DNA from: a virus
Strand: one strand, 5' to 3'
DNA: 26,373 bases
IMG/VR virus record: IMGVR_UViG_3300016486_000075
Location: 1 to 26,373 of that record
The notes under the pieces are model-generated. The model searched no databases and was not told the DNA's origin. It saw nothing but the letters and a program-made list of their open reading frames with translations. Position 1 is the first letter of the stretch; every line of letters starts with the position of its first letter. The translations under genes were made by a program, and so were the position numbers. Of the stretch, positions 7,671 to 15,531 are shown piece after piece.

Positions 7671-7979
7671 ATGTCTGATTTTTACCTAAAATTTGTTGAC
7701 GAAGAGCAAGCGCAAGAAGTTCTCTACACTAAAGTAGTAGACGAGTGGAGCGAAGACCCTGACGTTGAGCCTATCCCTTTGCGGTGGCATTATGTGCCGA
7801 ACTATGTAAACATTGACACGATTGGTGTGATCTACGAGCCTGCGCCTGACCTAGAAGATTATGTGCCTGTTCCGTATGAAGGTTGGTTTGTAAATGTGCG
7901 GGTAGTTAGCGAAGACCCAGACCCTCTGTTACCGTTTAGTATCGACCCACAGCCGTATCCTATTAGAATTTGGGCTTAA
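7671..7979 (+). CDS. Small acidic tail-region protein (unknown)
   Basis: The 102-residue protein is acidic and rich in Pro, Tyr, Trp and Val. It begins MSDFYLKFVDEEQAQEVLY and ends PYPIRIWA. It has no membrane segment and no catalytic motif that I recognise. AAGGAAAA lies just upstream of ATG 7671, and the next gene follows after 10 bases. Short proteins of this kind often follow fibre genes in phages and may be fibre chaperones or baseplate-like fittings; here that is inference from position only. Confidence 0.7.
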   Translation: MSDFYLKFVDEEQAQEVLYTKVVDEWSEDPDVEPIPLRWHYVPNYVNIDTIGVIYEPAPDLEDYVPVPYEGWFVNVRVVSEDPDPLLPFSIDPQPYPIRIWA

Positions 7980-7989
7980 AGGAATAATA

Positions 7990-9783
7990 ATGTCAGGTAC
8001 ACCTTCACTTTTTGCAGGCATTGGCGCTCAGCTTTTAGACAATAACGGTAAACCGTTAGCTGGGGGCAAATTATTTACGTACCTTGCGGGGACAACCGCA
8101 CCCATTGCTGTGTATACATCTCAAGCGGCGGCTACAGCACACCCAAACCCTATTATTCTTGATTCAGCGGGGCGCGTACCAACAGGTGAAATTTGGCTAA
8201 AAGAAGGTGATGCTGAATACTATAAATTTATAGTTAAAACTAGTACAGATGTATTGTTAAACACTTACGATTTTGTGCCTGGTACTTACGATAATTTAGA
8301 TTTAAATAGCCCAACAGGTTCTTCACTTGTCGGGTTTATACAAGCAGGAACAGGCGCGGTTGCTACTACTGTTCAAACCAAACTGCGTGAAACCGTATCA
8401 ATCAAAGATTTTGGGGCTGTTGGTGATGGGGTAACGGATGATACGGTAGCAATTCAAACAGCGATCAACGCTCGCGTTCCGCTTAATGTGCCCGTAGGCA
8501 ACTATTTAATTACTGCATCCCTTGTGTTGCCTAGAGGCACCACTATTACTGGGCAAAAAACACAGACTTATGGCATAGATGTAGAGGCTCAAAGCTCTAA
8601 GTTTATATTTTCTGGTATTGGTTCTGACAATTTTGGGATGGTTCCAGTTACATCGCAAAATACAATGAATATTAGACTTGATAGTATGTTTTTTGAGGGC
8701 GATAACATATGCAACGGTTTCAGCGCAGCAAACCCATCGTACTGGGTGCGTGAAGTTCAAATGCGTGACTGTTCATTTAAAAGATTTGTTGTTGGTATTG
8801 ATTTAGCTTTGTCATGGGCTAGTCGGTTAGATAATGTAGCTGTTGCGGCTACATCTATAGGTTTAAAATTGGCTGGCGGGACAAGCCACACTTGGACTCA
8901 TTTGCGTTTTGATGGGTTTACGAAAGCCACTAATAATACTGGCGTATATATAGACGGAAACCCAACTAACATTGTTATTACAGGCGGTTTTATCCAAAAT
9001 TATAAAACTGGTTTTTATTTAAATACTGACCCCGATATTAAAGTTCAATCAGTTGATTTAGAATATATGGATGTAGGTGTCAAATTAGGTAACTTATCAA
9101 ACTCAAAAGCTGTATTTGATTCATGCGCTTTTGGACTAGATGACAACGGCGTATGTTTTTCATTAGAAGGCTTGGTTTCTGAAGGAAGTAGAATATATTG
9201 CCTTTCACCAACAGGAAGAAGCGCATGGTTTTCTGGCGCCAGCTTCGCCTACCATAGCTGGGCGCTTGGTTACTTCTTAAAATCAAACGGTGGCAACTTT
9301 AACTTTACAACAACAAATAACAAACAAGCCTTTTTTATACAGGCCGAATATTATGAAATAGTGTACGGCGGGTTAGAGGAGGCGTTAATCCCTTATATTT
9401 CTCAAATAGAATCAACAAAATTTGGGAAAATTAAAGTTTTATTGGCGAGAACAGACGATGTTATTAGCTACAGAACTTTAGCTAATATGCAAGATTCTTT
9501 GACTGTTTATGACGCAACATCTAATATTTATTATAACGAATACACTAGGGGTAACGGCGGGACTAACGGCGCTGTATTAACCGCAAGTTCTTGGGATCCT
9601 CCTGGAAGTGACACCGCAGTTCCATTAGTTTCAGCCGTTTATTTTAGAAGTGATCCAGCTACAACTGGGATACAAGGCGCCGCAGTATCAATGGCTGGCG
9701 CAGGCGTTCCCTTAACATTTAACGACACGTTGCAAACAATTACTGTTGGCGGGACAAATTTGCAAGTTTACTTTAAGGTGTAA
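7990..9783 (+). CDS. Tailspike with pectate-lyase-type beta-helix
   Basis: This is a 597-residue tailspike. Residues 1-100 resemble a virion-binding head domain, with LLDNNGKPLAGGKLFTYLAG, YTSQAAATAHPNPIILDSAG and GEIWLKEGDAEYYKFIV. Residues about 133-155 carry VSIKDFGAVGDGVTDDTVAI, the signature entry to a pectate-lyase-3 right-handed beta-helix, which runs to about 420. The C-terminal 170 residues are less typical and more A/T-rich at the DNA level, suggesting an exchanged specificity domain. Such trimers usually cut or bind surface polysaccharide. The ribosome binding site AAAGGAA is nine bases upstream. The substrate cannot be told from sequence. Confidence 0.88.
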   Translation: MSGTPSLFAGIGAQLLDNNGKPLAGGKLFTYLAGTTAPIAVYTSQAAATAHPNPIILDSAGRVPTGEIWLKEGDAEYYKFIVKTSTDVLLNTYDFVPGTYDNLDLNSPTGSSLVGFIQAGTGAVATTVQTKLRETVSIKDFGAVGDGVTDDTVAIQTAINARVPLNVPVGNYLITASLVLPRGTTITGQKTQTYGIDVEAQSSKFIFSGIGSDNFGMVPVTSQNTMNIRLDSMFFEGDNICNGFSAANPSYWVREVQMRDCSFKRFVVGIDLALSWASRLDNVAVAATSIGLKLAGGTSHTWTHLRFDGFTKATNNTGVYIDGNPTNIVITGGFIQNYKTGFYLNTDPDIKVQSVDLEYMDVGVKLGNLSNSKAVFDSCAFGLDDNGVCFSLEGLVSEGSRIYCLSPTGRSAWFSGASFAYHSWALGYFLKSNGGNFNFTTTNNKQAFFIQAEYYEIVYGGLEEALIPYISQIESTKFGKIKVLLARTDDVISYRTLANMQDSLTVYDATSNIYYNEYTRGNGGTNGAVLTASSWDPPGSDTAVPLVSAVYFRSDPATTGIQGAAVSMAGAGVPLTFNDTLQTITVGGTNLQVYFKV

Positions 9784-9786
9784 GAT

Positions 9787-9921
9787 ATGATATTGGACTG
9801 TTTTAACTTGCGCGTTGAGGATTGTGTTTTATCATATAAACCAAAATTAACTTTATTAAAACGTTTAATTAATTTAGTAAAGGTACTATTCAAAAAGTTA
9901 TGTACTACCCTCAAGCGTTAA
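9787..9921 (+). CDS. Possible 44-aa basic peptide
   Basis: A short reading frame starts three bases after the tailspike stop, with AAGGTG six bases before its ATG. The product, MILDCFNLRVEDCVLSY followed by a Lys/Leu-rich tail ending TTLKR, has three cysteines and a basic amphipathic C-terminal half. It has no recognisable family. The ribosome binding site and the lack of overlap support a real gene, but the length and A/T bias make chance possible. Confidence 0.4.
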   Translation: MILDCFNLRVEDCVLSYKPKLTLLKRLINLVKVLFKKLCTTLKR

Positions 9922-9949
9922 TTTCGGCTAAACTGGCAGCAATAACAGC

Positions 9950-10222
9950 ATGAAGCACATTTTACCAGCCCTCTTAGCCCAGCTTTTACTCTCACCCTTT
10001 AATTGGTGGCTTGGTGCATTATTTGCAATTGGGTACTATTTAGGGCGCGAGATGGCGCAAGCTGAATACCGAGTCATTCTTTATTTCTATGATGGTAAGC
10101 GGGTAAATATGCCTTGGTACGGCGGCTTTGAGCGTAGGGCTTGGAATACTAAAAGCATTTTAGATTGGGCATTGCCAACTTTAGCTGTTTTAATGGTAGC
10201 GCTAGCGTCAAGTTTAGTTTAG
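9950..10222 (+). CDS. Small two-helix membrane protein
   Basis: The 90-residue protein has a hydrophobic N-terminal segment (about 3-30, ALLAQLLLSPFNWWLGALF), a central polar part with REMAQAEYR and NMPWYGGFERRAWN, and a second hydrophobic segment (about 70-89, WALPTLAVLMVALASSLV). I recall similar proteins in podophages near structural genes, without known function. It could be a lysis accessory or host-membrane protein. It is not clearly a holin, since a better holin candidate sits next to the endolysin. The ribosome binding site is poor. Confidence 0.65.
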   Translation: MKHILPALLAQLLLSPFNWWLGALFAIGYYLGREMAQAEYRVILYFYDGKRVNMPWYGGFERRAWNTKSILDWALPTLAVLMVALASSLV

Positions 10223-10258
10223 TAGTACATTATTACTGTATCGGCCCAGTAGACCGAG

Positions 10259-10272
10259 GATTCTAAGGAATC
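10259..10272 (+). promoter_or_regulatory. Hairpin and 4-codon ORF at scaffold start
   Basis: GATTC-TAAG-GAATC forms a perfect 5-bp stem holding the AAGGAA ribosome binding site. ATG 10273 directly after it opens a four-codon frame (MSNE, stop at 10285-10287) that runs across the scaffold ATG at 10280. The arrangement could tune scaffold synthesis by competing or coupled initiation. The role is inferred. Confidence 0.35.
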
Positions 10273-10279
10273 ATGTCAA

Positions 10280-11065
10280 ATGAGTGAAGAAGTCCAAAAC
10301 TTAGCGGAAAGTACAGAAGTACCCGTGCCAGAGCAGGAAGTCACAGCGGCTACCCAATCTGAAGAAACACAAACGCTGGAAGTAGAGCAGACAGAAAACA
10401 CCAAGTCATTCTCGCAAGAAGAACTTGATGCTATTGTCAGCAAACGGCTTGCAAGAGAGCAGCGAAAATGGGAAAGAGAAACGCGAACGCGACAGGAACA
10501 AACCCCTGTTACGCCTAGATATACTCCCGCGCTAGACCAATTTGAATCAGTAGAAGCGTATGCCGAAGCATTGGCTACACAAAAAGCCGAGCAAATGGTA
10601 CAGCAAAGAGAAGCTCAAAAGCAGCAATCGCAAGTCTTAGACGTCTATAACGACCTTGAAGAAGAAGCGCGAGGTAAATACAACGACTTTGAACAAGTCG
10701 CGTATAACCCTAACCTTCCAATCACGACTGTTATGGCTGAAACGATTCGATCTTCGGATGTAGGGCCTGATGTAGCTTACTACTTAGGTGCTAACCCCAA
10801 AGAAGCCGATCGTATTTCTAAACTAGCTCCTTACTTACAAGCAAAAGAATTGGGTAAGATCGAGGTTAAAGTAACCGACAATCCACCCACCAAGAAAACG
10901 TCAAGCGCCCCCGCGCCGATTAGCCCTGTTACTGCTCGTGGTAACTCCGCAAAGTCTTATGACACAACAGATTCACGCTCTATCAAAGATATGAGCACAT
11001 CTGAGTGGATTGAGGCAGAACGGGCAAGGCAAATCAAAAAGTGGGAAGCGCAACGCAACCGCTAA
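10280..11065 (+). CDS. Capsid scaffolding protein
   Basis: The 261-residue protein directs coat assembly and leaves before or during packaging. It sits directly before the coat gene. It has an acidic Glu/Gln/Thr-rich N-terminus (about 1-45), a charged helix with SQEELDAIVSKRLAREQRKWERE at 44-66 that is typical of phage scaffolds, a Gln-rich middle and a basic, helical C-terminus ending WEAQRNR. The P22 scaffold uses a basic C-terminal helix-turn-helix to bind coat, and the charge pattern here is similar. Seventeen bases separate it from the coat GTG. Confidence 0.88.
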   Translation: MSEEVQNLAESTEVPVPEQEVTAATQSEETQTLEVEQTENTKSFSQEELDAIVSKRLAREQRKWERETRTRQEQTPVTPRYTPALDQFESVEAYAEALATQKAEQMVQQREAQKQQSQVLDVYNDLEEEARGKYNDFEQVAYNPNLPITTVMAETIRSSDVGPDVAYYLGANPKEADRISKLAPYLQAKELGKIEVKVTDNPPTKKTSSAPAPISPVTARGNSAKSYDTTDSRSIKDMSTSEWIEAERARQIKKWEAQRNR

Positions 11066-11081
11066 CTTTTAAGGAAATATC

Positions 11082-11178
11082 GTGGCTAATTCGATTCTCA
11101 CAATTGATATGATTACAAGAAAAAGTTTAGAAATACTTGAAAACAATCTTGTACTCACCCGTAACGTTAATCGTCAGT
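11082..11178 (+). CDS. Major capsid protein, exon 1
   Basis: This exon encodes residues 1-32 and the first base of codon 33 of the coat protein. It starts at GTG 11082, with AAGGAA (11071-11076) upstream, and reads VANSILTIDMITRKSLEILEN and onward to VNRQ. The frame would stop at the TAA one base later if unspliced. Ending the exon after T11178 and joining A11916 gives CAG-TAT-GAC-GAT, so the chain continues NRQ-Y-DDSFALQGAKIGATLR, as expected for this family. The exon was recognised from the frame, the splice chemistry and homology; splicing is not demonstrated here. Confidence 0.88.
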
Positions 11179-11915
11179 AAACGAAAGTCTAGCTGACGCT
11201 AAACCCCGTTAATTGCTGGAAACCCCTTAGAGCATCATGCACCACAGCGCAATTGGAAACGATAATCGCGAAGGTTTGAAAAGAATGATGATTGGGCAAT
11301 CAGCAGCCAAGCGTCTTATCATTAAACATGGTATGATGAAGGTTCAACGACTAGTTGGAAACAACGTAGAGCCAAGTGGCTCGAAAAGCGGGGCAGACAT
11401 AAAACAGCCGATAGAAAGTAGGTTTTTTGCCAAAGTCAAGAAGTCTGACAATGGTTGCCACGAATGGACTGGGAGTATCGCACCAAATGGTTACGGTAAC
11501 TTTCATAGAGACGGGAAAACAGCATACGCCCACAGAGTAGCGTGGGAGTTAGCGAATAACACAGTAGCTGCGTATGTGCTGCACACTTGTAATAATCGCA
11601 AATGCGTTAACCCAGACCACCTGTTTACTGGCTCCTTTAACGACAATATGACCGACATGGTTAGTAAGCAACGTCAAGCACATGGTGAACGTAACGGACA
11701 CCACAAATTGACAGCCGACCTAGTAAGGCAGATACGTTCTGAAATCGGGTTGCAGCGAGAAATCGCCGCTAAGTACGGAGTTACAGCATCGTTAGTTTCG
11801 ATGATTCGTAGCGGTCGAATTTGGCGTCTTGTTTGAAGATATAGTCTGTTCTGCGGTGAAAGCCGTAGCTGCGTAAAGCGGGCATAGCCTAACGACCTAT
11901 GCTGAACATAAAAAG
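11179..11915 (+). ncRNA. Group I self-splicing intron in capsid gene
   Basis: A 737-nt intron with the classical conserved elements: P AATTGCTGGAAACCCC (11211-11226), Q AATCAGCAGCCAAGC (11298-11312), R GTTCAACGACTAG (11342-11354) and S AAGATATAGTC (11836-11846). P1 pairs exon CGTCAGT (11172-11178) with the internal guide GCTGACG (11192-11198), giving the hallmark U-G wobble at the splice site. P3 is CCCCGT/GCGGGG (11204-11209/11388-11393). P7 is GACTA/TAGTC (11349-11353/11842-11846). A P7.1-type hairpin GAGCC-AAGT-GGCTC lies at 11369-11382, suggesting subgroup IA. P9-like hairpins sit at 11851-11868 (GAAA loop) and 11882-11902. It ends in G11915. The HNH gene is inserted around P8. Confidence 0.93.
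11237..11836 (+). CDS. HNH homing endonuclease in intron
   Basis: This protein would cut intron-less coat alleles and so spread the intron. The core is CHEWTG ... NGYGNF ... YAHRVAWEL ... VLHTCNNRKCVNPDHLFTGS, an HNH-3 type nuclease with the histidine in the AHR strand and the C..KCVNPDHL ligand loop. DNMTDMVSKQR follows, then a C-terminal helix-turn-helix (about 155-199, LTADLVRQI ... IAAKYGVTASLVSMIRSGRIW). The frame is open from ATG 11237 (199 residues), but the first part overlaps the Q and R elements. ATG 11285 (AAGG ten bases upstream, 183 residues) or ATG 11336 may be the true start. The stop overlaps the S element. Confidence 0.9.
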   Translation: MHHSAIGNDNREGLKRMMIGQSAAKRLIIKHGMMKVQRLVGNNVEPSGSKSGADIKQPIESRFFAKVKKSDNGCHEWTGSIAPNGYGNFHRDGKTAYAHRVAWELANNTVAAYVLHTCNNRKCVNPDHLFTGSFNDNMTDMVSKQRQAHGERNGHHKLTADLVRQIRSEIGLQREIAAKYGVTASLVSMIRSGRIWRLV

Positions 11916-13021
11916 ATGACGATTCGTTTGCATTACAAGGCGCTAAGATTGGCGCCACATTGCGTATCCGTTTACCTGACCGTACTTTAGTAACCGACGG
12001 TGCAACCCTTGCGGTTCAAGATGACAATGAGCAATTTACAACTCTAAGCGTTTCTTCGCAAAAGCATATTGGCGTAAACTTCAGTTCAGCCGAATTGACA
12101 ATGCAAATGGATGACTTTGCAGAACGTGTGCTTAAGCCTCGTATCAGCCAATTGGCTGCTTCAATTGACGCAAACGTTGCTGACAGCTATTTGAGCATTG
12201 CCAACACTGTTGGTACGCCAGGCTCAACACCTTCGACTTCTTTAGTCTTGTTGCAAGCTCAACAAAAACTAAACGAAAACGCGGCTGTTATGTCACCACG
12301 TTACGCAACTGTTAGCCCCGCAGCCAACGCAGGTTTGGTTGAAGGCTTAAAAGGTTTGTTCAATCCTACTGACACCGTTTCACGCCAATTCAAAAATGGC
12401 ATGATGGGTACAGGCGTATTAGGCTATGAAGAAATCAACATGAGCCAATCAATCAAGCAATTTACGACTGGTACTCGTGGTGCAACAGGCAACACAACTT
12501 CTGCTGCTGTGGCCGCTGAAGGCGCTACATCAATTGCGCTGACCGTGGCTTCGGGTGTAACAATCAAAGCGGGTGACGTTTTCACAATAGCTGATTGCTT
12601 TGCTGTTAACCCGCAGACTCGTGAATCTACAGGTTCATTGGCTCAGTTTGTTGCTGTCGCTAACGTAACCGCTTCTGGCACTGCTGTGACTGTTACTGTT
12701 GCTCCTGTCTACTCAGCCGCTAGCCCATTGGCTACGGTTGACGTCTTGCCTGGTACCGCTAAAGCTGTTGTGTTTGTTGGTGCTGCAAGCACACAATATC
12801 CACAAAACTTGGTCTACCATAAAGATGCGATCACTTTTGCAACCGCTGACTTGCTTATGCCTCAAGGTGTAGACATGGCATCACGTCAAGTGCATAACGG
12901 CATTTCAATGCGTATTGTTCGTCAATATGACATTAATAATGACCGCATGCCATGTCGAATTGATGTACTCTATGGTTTTTCAGTGATTCGCCCACAAATG
13001 GCCGTTCGTTTATGGGGTTAA
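11916..13021 (+). CDS. Major capsid protein, P22-type, exon 2
   Basis: The main exon of the coat protein; the spliced product is 400 residues. The sequence matches the P22 coat-like family: GAKIGATLRIRLPDR early, then SVSSQKHIGVNFSSAELTMQ, a helical LKPRISQLAASIDANVADSY spine, VMSPRYATVSPAAN, GTGVLGYEEINMSQSI, a beta-rich insertion with VTIKAGDVFTI, and the closing VNGISMRIVRQYDINNDRMPC-type segment (here HNGISMRIVRQYD) before RIDVLYGFSVIRPQMAVRLWG. No sensible start lies in the exon: TTG 11960 begins mid-domain. The gene ends just before a strong terminator. Confidence 0.93.
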
Positions 13022-13029
13022 ACCTAATT

Positions 13030-13055
13030 GCTCCCGCTTCGGCGGGGGCTTTTTT
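13030..13055 (+). terminator. Rho-independent terminator after capsid gene
   Basis: An 8-bp stem, GCTCCCGC/GCGGGGGC, closes on a TTCG loop and is followed directly by six T. It lies eight bases after the coat stop. It would terminate or attenuate transcription, giving high coat and scaffold mRNA relative to downstream tail genes. Confidence 0.9.
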
Positions 13056-13108
13056 AAGTTTTTTTAATAAAATTATTATGGCAATTTGCTGTTGTAGTGT
13101 AAAGTAAA

Positions 13109-13131
13109 CTAGGGGGCTTACTGCCCCCTAG
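13109..13131. promoter_or_regulatory. Perfect 9-bp stem-loop before tail operon
   Basis: CTAGGGGGC-TTACT-GCCCCCTAG is a perfect inverted repeat with no T tail, ending 16 bases before the next ATG. It could stabilise processed mRNA, act as an RNase site or be a protein operator. No good sigma-70 promoter was seen between it and the terminator. Confidence 0.55.
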
Positions 13132-13147
13132 CCTAACAAGGTTTCCT

Positions 13148-13375
13148 ATGCACATTTATCTGCAACACCCTAAGCACGGCGCAAAAGTAGCCATTTCAGA
13201 CCAAGAAGCCCAACAAGACATTAAAAACGGTTGGTCGGTCTTTGACCCTAGCGCAACAATTAAACCTGCTGATGACGCGCCTAGCGCGCCACAAGCCACA
13301 GATACGCTTATAATTAACCAATTGCCTGCACAGCGCGGGCGTAGACGCAAAAACGCAGACACGCAAGAGGAATAA
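13148..13375 (+). CDS. Small head-region protein (unknown)
   Basis: The 75-residue protein begins MHIYLQHPKHGAKVAISDQEA, includes an NGWSVFD strand, then a disordered Pro/Ala stretch and a basic RGRRRKN patch. The N-terminal pattern is one I recall from small proteins between coat and head-completion genes in several phages. No role is known. A/T-poor and evenly coded, it precedes the gp4-like gene by three bases and has AAGG about nine bases upstream. Confidence 0.75.
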   Translation: MHIYLQHPKHGAKVAISDQEAQQDIKNGWSVFDPSATIKPADDAPSAPQATDTLIINQLPAQRGRRRKNADTQEE

Positions 13376-13378
13376 GCT

Positions 13379-14089
13379 ATGGCTACTGCTGGTGATATTA
13401 TTAACGGTTCGCTACGGCTTATCGGTCAATTAGCCGAAGGCGAAGTGCCCTCAGCGGACACCGCGCAAGACGCCTTAAACGCCATGAACCAGATGATTGA
13501 TAGTTGGTCAACTGAACGGTTAGCAGTGTTTGCTACCCAAGAGCAAGTGTTTATATGGCCCACAAGCGCTGCGTCAAGAACGCTTGGGCCAACAGGTGAT
13601 TTTGTAGGTGAACGCCCAATTAAAGTTGATGATTCAACTTACTTTAAAGACTCAACAAGCGGGTTGTCGTTTGGCATTAAGTTAATTAACCAACAACAAT
13701 ACAACGCTATTGCGCTTAAAACGGTGACGAGTACTTACCCACAAGTTATGTGGGTTAACGAGACTTACCCAAACATTGAAATGACAATTTACCCCATGCC
13801 TTTTAAAGCGCTTGAGTGGCATATTGTTTCGGTTCAACCGTTAAGCTCGGCGGCTACGCTTGCTACAGACTTGTCTTTCCCTCCTGGCTATTTGCGAGCG
13901 TTTCGCTACAACTTGGCTTGCGAGTTAGCGCCTGAGTTTGGCGTTGAGCCAAGCCCACAGGTGCAACGCATCGCCATGACTTCTAAGCGTGATTTAAAGC
14001 GCATCAACAACCCAGATGATGTAATGGCTATACCTTACCCACTTATCGCTAGACGCCACCGATACAATATTTACTCAGGCAGCTTTTAA
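13379..14089 (+). CDS. Tail accessory factor, P22 gp4-like
   Basis: The 236-residue protein closes the portal after packaging, attaching as a ring beneath it in P22. It begins MATAGDIINGSLRLIGQLAEGE ... ALNAMNQMIDSW, the typical gp4/head-completion helical start, and later has the PPGYLRAFRYNLACELAPEFG helix conserved in this family. It has a good AGAGGA ribosome binding site and overlaps the gp10-like gene by one base (TAATG). The family assignment is by pattern and by the gp4-gp10 gene order, and is consistent with P22. Confidence 0.88.
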   Translation: MATAGDIINGSLRLIGQLAEGEVPSADTAQDALNAMNQMIDSWSTERLAVFATQEQVFIWPTSAASRTLGPTGDFVGERPIKVDDSTYFKDSTSGLSFGIKLINQQQYNAIALKTVTSTYPQVMWVNETYPNIEMTIYPMPFKALEWHIVSVQPLSSAATLATDLSFPPGYLRAFRYNLACELAPEFGVEPSPQVQRIAMTSKRDLKRINNPDDVMAIPYPLIARRHRYNIYSGSF

Positions 14090-15531
14090 TGAAGACGCCA
14101 ATATTGGGTTCGGCTTATATTGCTAGGTCTGTCAGTGCGGCAGACGCTAGAATGATTAACTTGTACCCCGAAGTTATCCCCGAAGGCGGTAAAGAGCCTG
14201 CTTACTTGCAGCGCACACCAGGGCTAGAATTTTTACAGACTGTAGGCACGGGGCCTATTCGTGCATTGTGGGCGCATCAAACGCGTGGCGATGACTTCTA
14301 TGTAGTAAGTGGCAATGAAATATACAAACTTACAGAGCTTACCAGTACACCAATAAAAATAGGCAACGTAACAGGTACAGGCCCCGTGTCTATTGCGGAT
14401 AACGGTACACAATTGTTTTTTGCTTGTAACCCTGACGGTTACATTTACAACGAAGCCACTAACGTATTCGCCAAAATTATAGACCCTGATTTTGCGGGCG
14501 CGGTGACAGTCTGTTACCTAGATGGCTACTTTGTATTTAACCAGCCCAACAGTCAAATTATTTGGGTAACGCAACTGCTAGACGGTACATCCGTTGACCC
14601 GTTAGACTTTGCAAGTGCTGAAGGCTCGCCTGACGGTGTAGTAGCGATTATCGCTGACCATCGAGAACTGTGGGTGTACGGCACGGACACGGTTGAAGTT
14701 TGGTATAACCAAGGGGGCGCTGATTTCCCTTTGCAACGCATACAAGGCGCGTTTAACGAAATCGGTTGCGCGGCGGCGTTTACTCCCGCCAAGCTAGACA
14801 ATGGTTTGTTTTGGCTTGGGCAAGACGCTAGAGGCCGCGGCATTGTTTACCGTGCTAACGGCTATACAGGTCAACGCATCAGCACTCACGCGGTTGAGTA
14901 CTCGATACAAAAGAATTTAAACATGAACGATGCGGTAGGCTACACCTACCAGCAAGACGGTCATGCGTTTTACGTGCTGAACTTTCCAACAGCCAATATC
15001 ACTTGGGTTTTTGACGTGGCAACAGGCGCGTGGCATGAACGTGCAGGGTTTGATAACGGTGTGCTTACCCGTCATCGTGGCAATAACCAATGCAACTTTC
15101 AAGGCAATACGGTTATTGGCGACTACGAAACAGGCGCTATTTACAAGTACAACCTAAATGTTTACGCTGATAATAATGAGCCGCAGAAATGGCTACGCTC
15201 ATGGAGAGCGCTACCTACAGGGCAAAACAACTTAAAGCGTACCGCACAGCACAGTTTGCAACTAGATTGCGAAACAGGTGTGGGGTTAAATGACGGCCAA
15301 GGTAGCGACCCTGCTGTCATGCTACGTTGGTCTGATGATGGTGGCCATACATGGTCAAACGAGCATTGGCGCTCAATGGGCAAGATTGGGCAGTACGGCT
15401 ACCGTACCATTTGGCGCAGACTTGGCATGACTGAAAAGATACGTGATCGGGTGTACGAGGTAAGCGGTACAGACCCAGTTAAGATTGCAATTATGGGCGC
15501 TGAATTAATACTGAGCCCGACTAATGGCTAA
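14089..15531 (+). CDS. Packaged-DNA stabilisation protein, P22 gp10-like
   Basis: This 480-residue beta-propeller-like tail hub follows gp4 in the P22 tail, plugs the portal and receives the tailspikes. The N-terminus LGSAYIARSVSAADARMINL and YLQRTPGLEFLQTVGTGPIRAL are typical of the gp10 family, followed by many short beta blades such as VSIADNGTQLFFACN, HRELWVYGTDTVEVWYN, GLFWLGQDARGRGIVYRANG and WRRLGMTEKIRDRVYEV. It starts one base inside gp4's stop and overlaps the next gene by eight bases, indicating co-translation. Confidence 0.9.
   Translation: MKTPILGSAYIARSVSAADARMINLYPEVIPEGGKEPAYLQRTPGLEFLQTVGTGPIRALWAHQTRGDDFYVVSGNEIYKLTELTSTPIKIGNVTGTGPVSIADNGTQLFFACNPDGYIYNEATNVFAKIIDPDFAGAVTVCYLDGYFVFNQPNSQIIWVTQLLDGTSVDPLDFASAEGSPDGVVAIIADHRELWVYGTDTVEVWYNQGGADFPLQRIQGAFNEIGCAAAFTPAKLDNGLFWLGQDARGRGIVYRANGYTGQRISTHAVEYSIQKNLNMNDAVGYTYQQDGHAFYVLNFPTANITWVFDVATGAWHERAGFDNGVLTRHRGNNQCNFQGNTVIGDYETGAIYKYNLNVYADNNEPQKWLRSWRALPTGQNNLKRTAQHSLQLDCETGVGLNDGQGSDPAVMLRWSDDGGHTWSNEHWRSMGKIGQYGYRTIWRRLGMTEKIRDRVYEVSGTDPVKIAIMGAELILSPTNG

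Noticed and set aside
11960-13021. Coat gene as an independent gene starting at TTG 11960
   Set aside because: This start lies inside the coat domain; homologous residues continue upstream to the splice junction and then in exon 1.
11082-13021. Coat gene as a frameshifted or IS-interrupted pseudogene
   Set aside because: Complete group I core elements and an exact in-frame rejoining argue for a functional intron. No transposase or terminal repeats are present.
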